This document shows, piece by piece, positions 6,752 to 13,746 of a stretch of DNA of 14,357 bases; position 1 is the first letter of the stretch, and every line of letters starts with the position of its first letter. The translations under genes were made by a program, and so were the position numbers. Origin of the DNA: Cellvibrionales bacterium UBA1963 (GTDB lineage: Bacteria; Pseudomonadota; Gammaproteobacteria; Pseudomonadales; UBA7434); assembly GCA_002336035.1 (NCBI GenBank), contig DDED01000032.1, positions 1-14,357 of the forward strand, written 5' to 3'. Below the pieces are notes generated by a model. The model did no database searches. It was given only the letters and a program-made list of their open reading frames with translations, and was not told the DNA's origin.

Positions 6752-8008
6752 ATGTCAAAATGCCCCTTCCACAATATACGCGACCCAGATTTTTATACGC
6801 CTGGCCATCACCATGAAAAGCTAGTAGAAATGCGTGATGCTGCCGATGCACCGATAGTGAAAGTTGATGACCCTATCCGTGGCGAACCTTATTGGGTGGC
6901 AATGGATCGAAAAACTTCTGATTATATTTGTAAGAATCCGTTGATATTTTCTAGCGAAGAAAAATCATGCATTCCTAAAGAATTTGACGAGTTTGCCCTT
7001 GAGTCTCAAAAGCTGATGCTGGTTAACATGGATCCACCTCACCATCAAAAATATCGACGCATTGCGCGTAATGCATTTACGCCTAGAGCAGTTGAAGCTT
7101 ATCATGATACATTTGAAATTTATGCCAAGCAGATTGTTGACGCAGTGTCTGCAAAAGGTGAATGTGAATTCATTACCGAAGTCGCTGCCGAACTGCCATT
7201 GATGGCAATACTTGATTTAATGGACGTACCGAAGGAAGACCGAGCGAAATTCTTTACTTGGACGAATGAAATGTTCTTTCAAGAAGATGAAGATATTGGC
7301 GGTGAAGATCCAGAAGCGAAAGCGATGGAAGCTTCTGCGAACATATATCTTTATGCCGGTGAACTAGCTCGAAAGCATGCCGAGGCACCGTTAAATAATA
7401 TTGTGGGTGCTTTGCTTGATGGTAAAGTCAATGATGAGCATCTTACTGAGGATGAGTTTCAAGCCTTCTTTTTAATGCTAATAGCGGCGGGAAATGAAAG
7501 CACTCGTTCGGTTACGGCTCACGGTATGCGCTTGCTAATTGAGAATCCAGATCAGTTACAAAAGCTCATTGACAATCCTGAATTGATTCCTGACGCCTGC
7601 GAAGAAATGCTTCGGTATAATCCTGCATTTATCCAGATGCAGCGAACAGTTATGGAAGATGTTGAGTACGAAGGAGTGCAGATGAAAAAAGGCGAGTTGA
7701 TCATGCTGAACTGGCATATTATTAATATGGATGCTGATTTATTTGAATCACCATTGCAATTTAATGTAACTCGTGCCCAAGATATTCCATTGCAGCGAGA
7801 ACACAGGGCTTTTGGTAATGGTGAGCATTTCTGTCTGGGCGCGCATTTGGCAAGGCTCGAATTGCATATTATGTTTAAAGAGTTATTGCCTCGATTACGA
7901 AATCCACAGTTCGCACAACCGGTTCAATATGTTAGGGATAATCTAGTGAATGGCATTAAAGAAATGCAGATCACGTTTGATCCAGAAATCATTGAAAATG
8001 TAGCTTAG
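6752..8008 (+). CDS. Cytochrome P450 monooxygenase
   Basis: A soluble class I bacterial cytochrome P450 (418 residues, normal length), which uses O2 and two electrons from a ferredoxin to hydroxylate a C-H bond. Hallmarks: I-helix oxygen-activation motif AAGNESTR (245-252); K-helix E-x2-R as E285-M-L-R288; heme loop FGNGEHFCLG with ligand Cys361. VNMDPPHHQKYRRI (about 91-104) is the C-helix heme-propionate region. The AGNE(S/T)T form of the I-helix resembles the CYP125/CYP142/CYP124 group acting on sterol side chains and branched lipids, but substrate cannot be assigned from this. GGAG 6 bases before the ATG supports the start. No ferredoxin or ferredoxin reductase is in the window, so the electron partners must be encoded elsewhere. 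It is the first gene of the catabolic cluster, with 134 bases before the next gene. Confidence 0.96.
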   Translation: MSKCPFHNIRDPDFYTPGHHHEKLVEMRDAADAPIVKVDDPIRGEPYWVAMDRKTSDYICKNPLIFSSEEKSCIPKEFDEFALESQKLMLVNMDPPHHQKYRRIARNAFTPRAVEAYHDTFEIYAKQIVDAVSAKGECEFITEVAAELPLMAILDLMDVPKEDRAKFFTWTNEMFFQEDEDIGGEDPEAKAMEASANIYLYAGELARKHAEAPLNNIVGALLDGKVNDEHLTEDEFQAFFLMLIAAGNESTRSVTAHGMRLLIENPDQLQKLIDNPELIPDACEEMLRYNPAFIQMQRTVMEDVEYEGVQMKKGELIMLNWHIINMDADLFESPLQFNVTRAQDIPLQREHRAFGNGEHFCLGAHLARLELHIMFKELLPRLRNPQFAQPVQYVRDNLVNGIKEMQITFDPEIIENVA

Positions 8009-8013
8009 TCAAA

Positions 8014-8100
8014 ATAACGGACTCGTTATGTGCGACTACATTCGAGTCATTTTGGCCGTTTGGCAATAAACAGTTAACGTGCAAAACGGGTATTGCCGTT
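8014..8100. repeat. Set of overlapping inverted repeats between P450 and quinoprotein genes
   Basis: Four pairings are visible. ATAACG (8014-8019) pairs with CGTTAT (8024-8029). GACTCG (8020-8025) pairs with CGAGTC (8043-8048), followed by ATTTT, a weak terminator-like end. CCGTTT (8056-8061) pairs with AAACGG (8084-8089). GGCAATA (8062-8068) pairs with TATTGCC (8091-8097). AACGG (8085-8089) can instead pair with CCGTT (8096-8100). Several of these are mutually exclusive. The run after 8100 is A, not T, so the last hairpin is not a plus-strand intrinsic terminator. The region may reduce read-through from the P450 gene or form a regulatory leader. Confidence 0.4.
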
Positions 8101-8133
8101 AAAAAAACAGTACGATTAAAAAATTAAATTATT

Positions 8134-8138
8134 GAGGA
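8134..8138 (+). promoter_or_regulatory. Shine-Dalgarno deciding the GTG start at 8143
   Basis: GAGGA lies 4 bases before GTG 8143. The ATG at 8141, two bases earlier, is followed at once by TGA and cannot be the start. Confidence 0.6.
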
Positions 8139-8142
8139 TTAT

Positions 8143-9840
8143 GTGAGAAAAATCACTGGCTTTTTAGTATCAATTTTAAATCCATTTTGCCAAAAAACAT
8201 TGCATTGGATTTTTTCTCGGTGTAAAAACACCTTATTAATATGTTATTTCACAATTATTGGTGGATCCCCATTGGCATTCGCCGATGTCTGCACAGACAC
8301 TGTGTCAATTATTGATCCTGCACCGCTGGTGAATGGATGGGGTTTAAATAAAGAGAATCATCGGTTTGTTACACAGGCCAGTGCTGGCGTGAGGCCTGAC
8401 TTATTGAATGATTTAGCGGTTAAATGGGTGTTCGCTGTTGCTGACACAGATGCGCCTCATACTCAGCCATTAATCACTTCAAACACCGTTGTAATTGGTG
8501 ATGGTTCTGGCGGTGTCTACGCCTTAGACCGCGACACTGGTTGCGAGCGATGGCGATTTGACGCGGGCAGTGTGGTGCGCACAGCCATACGTTATATCCA
8601 AACAGAAAAGCATCATTTAGTGAGTTTTGGTACTTTAGAGGCAGACGTATTTGCTCTTGATATCATGACGGGTGAGCAACGCTGGCGTGTGAAAGTGGGT
8701 GAGCATCCACAAGCGATGGTGACGGGTTCTAGTGTTGACCATGAAGGTATTATTTATCAACCGATTTCTTCATGGGAAGTTTTTTGGTCATTAAACCCTT
8801 TTTATAGCTGTTGTGATTTTCGTAGTTCAATCGTCGCCATGGATGCATTGACTGGGAAAATATTATGGCGCAGTTATACCATTGACGAGCCAGCAAAAGT
8901 CACCAAGCCTAGACTTATCTTTGGTGATCGAAGAGGGCCATCAGGTGCGCCTGTCTGGTCACAACCAGCTATTGATGTCAAAAGGAACCGCCTTTACGTT
9001 GGTACCGGTGAAAATTATTCAGCGCCGGTCACCGACACCAGTGATGCGATTCTGGCATTTGATCTCACTACCGGTGAGAAAGTGTGGAGTCAACAATTTT
9101 TAACTGGCGATGCGTGGACTGCTGCCTGCGCTTCACCTTTAGATGCTAATTGCCCTGAAGAGGATGGTCCCGATTTGGACTTCGGCGCTCCCCCTATTTT
9201 GGTAACCTTAGGGAATAAAGATTATATTTTAGCGGGTCAAAAAAGCGGTGATGTTTACGCCTTAGATCCAGATAATAATGGTCAAAAACTGTGGGGATAC
9301 AAAGCAAGCAATGGGGGTATGGCGGGCGGCGTTCATTTTGGTATGGCGATTAATGAAACCCGCGGTGCCTTGTATGTGCCCATCAGTGATCGCGATGTGG
9401 GTATTATTGGTGAAAATCCGCCGGGCAAACCCAACCCTTCTCTGCACGCGCTCGATATTGTTTCAGGAGAGCCAATATGGACAGTGCCAGCGCCAGGTAA
9501 TTGTCTTGATAAGGATAAAAATAAACCCATTAAAGACTGTCACGTAGGCTTGTCAGCGGCAGTGACCGTGACGGAGGATATTGTCTTTGCGCCATCACTT
9601 GATGGTCACCTTTATGCTTTTGCGGCAAGTAATGGAGAGCTTTTATGGTCTTATAATACGGTACGTGACTATTCAGCGGTTAACGACATTGATGCAAGTG
9701 GCGGGGCAATAGATTTAGGTGGTGTGTATCTTGAAGGTGGTCAATTATTTGTGAGTTCGGGTTATGGTCAAATCGGCCAATTATCTGGCAATGCATTTAT
9801 TGTCATGGAAGTCCCATCAGTCCACCAGGAGAAAAAGTAA
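8143..9840 (+). CDS. Exported PQQ-dependent dehydrogenase-like beta-propeller protein (PVA-dehydrogenase type)
   Basis: A 565-residue periplasmic quinoprotein-type protein. A Sec signal with an unusually long n-region (about 28 residues) and hydrophobic stretch TLLICYFTIIGG ends in AFA-DV near residue 47. Repeats of the PQQ propeller type (A-x-D-x2-TG-x3-W) are seen as VYALDRDTGCERW, VFALDIMTGEQRW, VAMDALTGKILW, LAFDLTTGEKVW, YALDPDNNGQKLW, HALDIVSGEPIW and YAFAASNGELLW. The NGWGLNKENHRF opening and LDFGAPPIL (346-354) resemble polyvinyl-alcohol dehydrogenase. The adjacent cysteines C223-C224 correspond to the vicinal disulfide common in PQQ alcohol dehydrogenases. E290-N291 may be calcium or PQQ ligands. 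No C-x2-CH heme motif exists, so electrons would go to a separate cytochrome. Likely role: oxidation of an alcohol to a ketone or aldehyde. PQQ binding is inferred. Its stop is 2 bases from the next gene. Confidence 0.88.
   Translation: MRKITGFLVSILNPFCQKTLHWIFSRCKNTLLICYFTIIGGSPLAFADVCTDTVSIIDPAPLVNGWGLNKENHRFVTQASAGVRPDLLNDLAVKWVFAVADTDAPHTQPLITSNTVVIGDGSGGVYALDRDTGCERWRFDAGSVVRTAIRYIQTEKHHLVSFGTLEADVFALDIMTGEQRWRVKVGEHPQAMVTGSSVDHEGIIYQPISSWEVFWSLNPFYSCCDFRSSIVAMDALTGKILWRSYTIDEPAKVTKPRLIFGDRRGPSGAPVWSQPAIDVKRNRLYVGTGENYSAPVTDTSDAILAFDLTTGEKVWSQQFLTGDAWTAACASPLDANCPEEDGPDLDFGAPPILVTLGNKDYILAGQKSGDVYALDPDNNGQKLWGYKASNGGMAGGVHFGMAINETRGALYVPISDRDVGIIGENPPGKPNPSLHALDIVSGEPIWTVPAPGNCLDKDKNKPIKDCHVGLSAAVTVTEDIVFAPSLDGHLYAFAASNGELLWSYNTVRDYSAVNDIDASGGAIDLGGVYLEGGQLFVSSGYGQIGQLSGNAFIVMEVPSVHQEKK
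9827..9831 (+). promoter_or_regulatory. Ribosome binding site of the Baeyer-Villiger gene, inside the preceding gene
   Basis: AGGAG lies within the last codons of the quinoprotein gene, 11 bases before ATG 9843. The overlap suggests translational coupling of the two genes. Confidence 0.5.
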
Positions 9841-9842
9841 GC

Positions 9843-11297
9843 ATGTTTGATCATTCTCTTCGAGTAGCCGTTATTGGTGCGGGACCTGCAGGCATTGCAG
9901 TCGGTCATGAATTACTGCAGCAAGGTTTTGATAATATCACCTTATTTGAAAAGTCCGATGCGGTGGGTGGCACATGGCATCTTCACACCTACCCAGGCTT
10001 AGCTTGTGACCTTTGGGCGCATTCTTATACTTTTGCTTCTCGTCCGAACCCTGATTGGAGTGCTAGCTTTGTTGAGCAACCAGAGATAGAGCAATATTTA
10101 CAGCGAAGTTGTACCGACTTCGGCCTTGATCCTTACGTAAAATTGAACACTAAAATCACTAATGCTGAATTTAGCTCAAACGGCACATGGTTGTTGACCA
10201 GTGAAGCCCAAGAGACGTTCACCTTTGACGTAGTCATCAATGCAATGGGTAATCAGCATACTGCGGCTTATCCAAATGTCGAAGGCATGGATAGCTTTAA
10301 TGGTGACAGTTGGCATGGTACTCGCTGGAACCACGATGTTGATTTGCAGAACAAACGTGTTGCTATTATTGGTTCAGCTGCCAGCGCTATTCAAGTTGTG
10401 CCTGAATTAGCGAAGCAGGTCGGGTATTTAACTGTCTTGCAGCGAACGCCTAACTGGATAATGGCGCGTGGTAGAAAGTTTTATTCTAAAAAATTAATCA
10501 CGATGCTTAATTTGATCCCAGGTCTAGTGAATATTTATCGTCGCGTTCAAAGCTATATGATGAGCTTTACCGTTGAGGGTGTTACCCTCGGCCATAAGCG
10601 AATGGATCAGTTTGAGACGATAGCTAAAGATTACCTTCATGAAGTGATTAAAGATCCTGTTATGCGTAAAACCTTAACGCCTAATAGCCGATATGGTTGC
10701 AAGCGAGGTTTGGTGTCAGATGATTTTTATCCCGCTTTACTGCGTGACAATGTTGAATTGGTTGCTGAGGGGTTAAAAACTGTCAGACCTGAAGGGATCA
10801 CAACAGCTTGCGGTAAAGAGATTGACGTTGACGTAATTATTTATTGCACGGGTTATCGGATTCTCGATTATGATCGGATTAACGTAATCGGTTTAGAGGG
10901 CAAATCGTTAGCAGCTCAAATGGCGCAATCGCCAACCGCTTATATGGGTATTGCAGCTGTAGACTTTCCCAATTATTTTTTTGCAGCTGGCCCTAATGGC
11001 CTGGCTATTAATGCATCATACTTTGTTAACGTTGAGCGCAATGCAAAAACCATTGTTCGTTTACTTAAGCAAAAGCAACAGGCAGGTATCAATGCCTTGA
11101 TGGTTAAGCAAACGGTCAGTGACACTTACAACCAAGCCTTAGCATTGCAGTTTAGTCGATTCTCTTGGGGTGCTTCAAATTGTAATAGCTATTATCGGAC
11201 AGCGACAGGGCATGCACCCTTCTTATTTCCGGGCAGTTTTAAAGAGTATAATGCGTTACACAATCAATGCAGCCTAAATTCCTTCGAGGCAGTTTAG
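9843..11297 (+). CDS. Type I Baeyer-Villiger / flavin-containing monooxygenase
   Basis: A 484-residue FAD- and NADPH-dependent cytoplasmic monooxygenase, which inserts one oxygen next to a ketone to give an ester or lactone. The FAD Rossmann motif GAGPAG is at 12-17. The second Baeyer-Villiger fingerprint, [AG]-G-x-W-x4-[FY]-P-[GM]-x3-D, is met exactly at G42 to D56. The classical fingerprint F-x-G-x3-H-x3-W-[PD] appears as FNGDSWHGTRWN at 152-163, with Asn at the last position. The NADPH Rossmann motif reads GSAASA (177-182) instead of G-x-G-x2-[GA]. IIYCTGYRI near residue 335 is the late dinucleotide-fold motif. The length is close to short members of the family such as EthA. It follows the quinoprotein gene by 2 bases, which fits ketone formation followed by oxygen insertion. 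S-oxidation is the main alternative activity. Confidence 0.92.
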   Translation: MFDHSLRVAVIGAGPAGIAVGHELLQQGFDNITLFEKSDAVGGTWHLHTYPGLACDLWAHSYTFASRPNPDWSASFVEQPEIEQYLQRSCTDFGLDPYVKLNTKITNAEFSSNGTWLLTSEAQETFTFDVVINAMGNQHTAAYPNVEGMDSFNGDSWHGTRWNHDVDLQNKRVAIIGSAASAIQVVPELAKQVGYLTVLQRTPNWIMARGRKFYSKKLITMLNLIPGLVNIYRRVQSYMMSFTVEGVTLGHKRMDQFETIAKDYLHEVIKDPVMRKTLTPNSRYGCKRGLVSDDFYPALLRDNVELVAEGLKTVRPEGITTACGKEIDVDVIIYCTGYRILDYDRINVIGLEGKSLAAQMAQSPTAYMGIAAVDFPNYFFAAGPNGLAINASYFVNVERNAKTIVRLLKQKQQAGINALMVKQTVSDTYNQALALQFSRFSWGASNCNSYYRTATGHAPFLFPGSFKEYNALHNQCSLNSFEAV

Positions 11298-11378
11298 CTG
11301 TTGTTAGCCTGCAGTTAAAGATTAGTGACTTACATGACGCGCGAAACATTCATTCAAACCGATTAAAGAGACAGTATT

Positions 11379-12671
11379 ATGGCATGGGATTTTCAGACAG
11401 ATCCAGAATTTCAAAAAAAACTCGATTGGGCTAATGACTTTGTTATAAATGAATTGATTCCATTAGAGCCTTTATTGGGAGTCTTTAGTGATGAGGTTTG
11501 GCAGCAAGAAATTCTTAAGCCATTAAAACAAAAAGTCAGGGATCAGGCCTTGTGGGCTTGCCATCTTGAAAAAGAATTAGGTGGTCAGGGTTATGGTCAG
11601 TTACCTTTGGCATTAATGAATTTGGTAACGGGTCGCTGTCCTTTTGCCCAAGAAGTGTTTGGCAATATGGCGCCTGATTCTGGCAACGCAGAATTATTAG
11701 CTGAAGGCGGAACCGAAGCGCAAAAAGAAAAATGGTTATGGCCTAATTTACGTGGTGATATTCGCAGTAGTTTTGCAATAACTGAGCCTTGGGTGGCGGG
11801 TACAGACCCCACTCAAATTCAAACAACCGCCATATTAGACGGCGATGAGTGGGTGATTAATGGACGGAAGTGGATGATCACCAATGCGTCGCGTTCAGAC
11901 TTTATTATTTTTATGTGCGTCACTGATGCCGAAGCACCTGTCCATCAGCGCTGTTCAATGATCGTGGTAGAAAAAGGTACGGCAGGAATGGATGTCTTTC
12001 GTGACATTCCTACAATGCACCATCCGGTTGAAAGTTTTGGTGAGTTAGGTGGTCATGCCGAAATAATACTAGACAATGTTCGCGTGCCACGCGATAACTT
12101 AATTGGTGAAGTCGGTGGTGGCTTTATTTTATCACAGGTTCGTTTAGGGCCAGGTCGTATTCATCATGCGACACGATGGTTAGCTGAAGCAGAGCGAGCG
12201 TTTGACATGCTTTGTGAAAGAGCGCAATCACGTTTTTCATTTGGTAAGCCATACAGTAAACATCAGATGATTCAAGAATACATCGCTGATTCACGCATCG
12301 ACATTGAGACGGCGAAGTTGCTTACTTTAAATGCGGCTTGGAAGATGGATCAAGTTGGCCATCATGGTGCCCGTGCTGAGATAGCCATGGCGAAAGTTTA
12401 TAATGCTAAAGTGCTATATAACGTGGTTGATCGAGCTTTACAGGTGCATGGCTCGCTGGGCTACAGCTGTGATATGCCGTTAGAGTTGATGTATCGATCT
12501 GCCAGAATGGCACCTTTAGTTGATGGCGCCAATGAAGTGCATAAAGTGACTATTGCTAAGTCTGAATTGAAACGGTATACGCCGGTTGAAGGTTGGCCGT
12601 CGGAGCATGTGCCAACCCGCAAAGAGGCGGCACTAAAACGATTTGAACACTTGCTTGAAGCCAGTAATTAG
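11379..12671 (+). CDS. Acyl-CoA dehydrogenase, ACAD10/11 (LvaC-like) type
   Basis: A 430-residue FAD flavoprotein with the standard three-part acyl-CoA dehydrogenase fold. SFAITEPWVAGTDPTQIQT (131-149) is the FAD/substrate segment. WVINGRKWMITNAS (158-171) is the start of the beta domain. RLGPGRIHHATRW (255-267) and QVHGSLGYS (355-363) lie in the C-terminal helical domain. The TEP-x2-AG-[ST]-DPT and LGPGRIHH forms and the C-terminal VDGANEVHKVTIAKSEL mark the clade of human ACAD10/ACAD11 and Pseudomonas putida LvaC. Where medium-chain enzymes have the catalytic Glu of YEGT, this protein has D382. In that clade the enzyme works after a kinase that phosphorylates a hydroxyacyl-CoA, leading to net removal of the hydroxyl; a kinase gene follows after 2 bases. 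A weak AAAGAGA site precedes the ATG. Ordinary beta-oxidation dehydrogenation is the alternative. Confidence 0.93.
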   Translation: MAWDFQTDPEFQKKLDWANDFVINELIPLEPLLGVFSDEVWQQEILKPLKQKVRDQALWACHLEKELGGQGYGQLPLALMNLVTGRCPFAQEVFGNMAPDSGNAELLAEGGTEAQKEKWLWPNLRGDIRSSFAITEPWVAGTDPTQIQTTAILDGDEWVINGRKWMITNASRSDFIIFMCVTDAEAPVHQRCSMIVVEKGTAGMDVFRDIPTMHHPVESFGELGGHAEIILDNVRVPRDNLIGEVGGGFILSQVRLGPGRIHHATRWLAEAERAFDMLCERAQSRFSFGKPYSKHQMIQEYIADSRIDIETAKLLTLNAAWKMDQVGHHGARAEIAMAKVYNAKVLYNVVDRALQVHGSLGYSCDMPLELMYRSARMAPLVDGANEVHKVTIAKSELKRYTPVEGWPSEHVPTRKEAALKRFEHLLEASN

Positions 12672-12673
12672 CG

Positions 12674-13711
12674 ATGGAAGATACGTTTAATATTGACCTT
12701 TCTGCATTAGAACAATGGTTTGATAATCATTTAGGTGGTCATCAGGGCATTACTATAGAGCCAATAAAAGGTGGTGGATCCTGCGAATTGTTTTCTATTC
12801 AACGCGGCGCTAACCGTTGGGCAATGCGGCGTGCGCCTTTAAATACAGTGTCTAGTTCTGCCCATGATGTGTTGCGTGAATTTGCTATTATAAATGCCAT
12901 GCAGGGTGTTGGGCTGCCAGTACCCACGGTCTTAGCGGCACAAGATCGAGGTGCTATTACTGATGCCGCTTTTTACATTATGGAATACATCGATGGTGAA
13001 GTGATTCGTCACGGCTTACCAAAACAGTACATCGCTAGCCCAGCCACACAAGTCGTCATTGGCGAACAATTAATTGACGCATTGGTTGAGTTGCATAATT
13101 TTGAATGGCGCGGCACTGAGCTTGAAAGATTAGCTAACCCCGATGCTTTTTTACCACGCCAAATTGATCGTTGGTTAAATCAGTTTTCTAGCTATCAAGG
13201 CGGCAGAGACTTACCTTTAGTCAATAGTCTTGCACAATGGCTCCGAGACAGTATTCCTGATCAGGGCGATTTAACGGTCATGCACGGTGATTATAAATTA
13301 GATAATGCTATGTTTAGTCATAGTGTGCCGCCAACGTTATTACGGATTGTTGATTTTGAAATGACTACAGTCGGTGACCCTTTGGTTGATTTGGCTTGGG
13401 CAATGATATTTTGGCCAGAGGAGGGTAATCTAATTGCGATTGCTGCTCCCAACGCTAAACGCGGTATGGACGCAGATTATTGTCAATCGCCAGACCAATT
13501 AATCGAACGGTATGCTCATGCAACGGGCAGAGATATGTCGCGTTTTCAATGGTATCAAGTATTTGCCGCTTGGAAATTAGCTGTCGTTCTCGAAGCTTCT
13601 TACACCCAATTTTTAGCCGGTAAATCTAAGAACCCTAGCCATGAGTTTTTTGGCTTCGTGACAGATCAGCTATTGATTCGTGCCGAGCGTTTTGCGGCGG
13701 CTAACACTTAG
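12674..13711 (+). CDS. APH-fold kinase of the ACAD10/11-N (LvaA-like) family
   Basis: A 345-residue cytoplasmic phosphotransferase with the aminoglycoside-phosphotransferase/choline-kinase fold. Catalytic loop VMHGDYKLDNAMF holds H204, D206 and N211; the metal-binding Asp is D227 in IVDFEMTTVGDP, followed by the family-typical LVDLAW. The N-lobe has a glycine-rich GGGSCELF turn (33-40) and a WAMRRAPLN strand (49-57), where ACAD10/11-type members carry Arg/Lys. The same domain is fused to the dehydrogenase in human ACAD10 and ACAD11, and LvaA is its stand-alone counterpart that phosphorylates 4-hydroxyvaleryl-CoA. Its gene starts 2 bases after the acyl-CoA dehydrogenase with no clear Shine-Dalgarno, indicating translational coupling. 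It is therefore predicted to phosphorylate a hydroxyacyl-CoA, not an antibiotic. The substrate chain is unknown. Confidence 0.92.
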   Translation: MEDTFNIDLSALEQWFDNHLGGHQGITIEPIKGGGSCELFSIQRGANRWAMRRAPLNTVSSSAHDVLREFAIINAMQGVGLPVPTVLAAQDRGAITDAAFYIMEYIDGEVIRHGLPKQYIASPATQVVIGEQLIDALVELHNFEWRGTELERLANPDAFLPRQIDRWLNQFSSYQGGRDLPLVNSLAQWLRDSIPDQGDLTVMHGDYKLDNAMFSHSVPPTLLRIVDFEMTTVGDPLVDLAWAMIFWPEEGNLIAIAAPNAKRGMDADYCQSPDQLIERYAHATGRDMSRFQWYQVFAAWKLAVVLEASYTQFLAGKSKNPSHEFFGFVTDQLLIRAERFAAANT

Positions 13712-13736
13712 CTGGCTATGACCCCTTTTATACGTT

Positions 13737-13740
13737 GGAG
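13737..13740 (+). promoter_or_regulatory. Ribosome binding site of the SDR gene
   Basis: GGAG lies 6 bases before ATG 13747, supporting that start. Confidence 0.6.
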
Positions 13741-13746
13741 AACAAT

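Noticed and set aside
8056..8097. A true H-type RNA pseudoknot from the interleaved repeats
   Set aside because: The two linkers that must cross the stems are 0 and 1 base, too short for a normal pseudoknot; competing hairpins are more plausible.
8085..8107. Hairpin AACGG/CCGTT as an intrinsic terminator of the P450 gene
   Set aside because: The tract after it on the plus strand is A rather than T, and the stem is just 5 bp.
8141..8146. ATG 8141 as the quinoprotein start
   Set aside because: It is followed at once by TGA. GTG 8143 opens the long frame and has GAGGA 4 bases upstream.
8200..8202. TTG at codon 20 of the quinoprotein as an alternative start giving a normal-length signal peptide
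   Set aside because: No Shine-Dalgarno precedes it, whereas the GTG at 8143 has a good one; kept only as a possibility.
12674..13711. Antibiotic resistance by aminoglycoside phosphorylation
   Set aside because: The HGD and DFE motifs are shared by the whole fold. The LVDLAW segment and the adjacent ACAD gene point to the ACAD10/11-N family.
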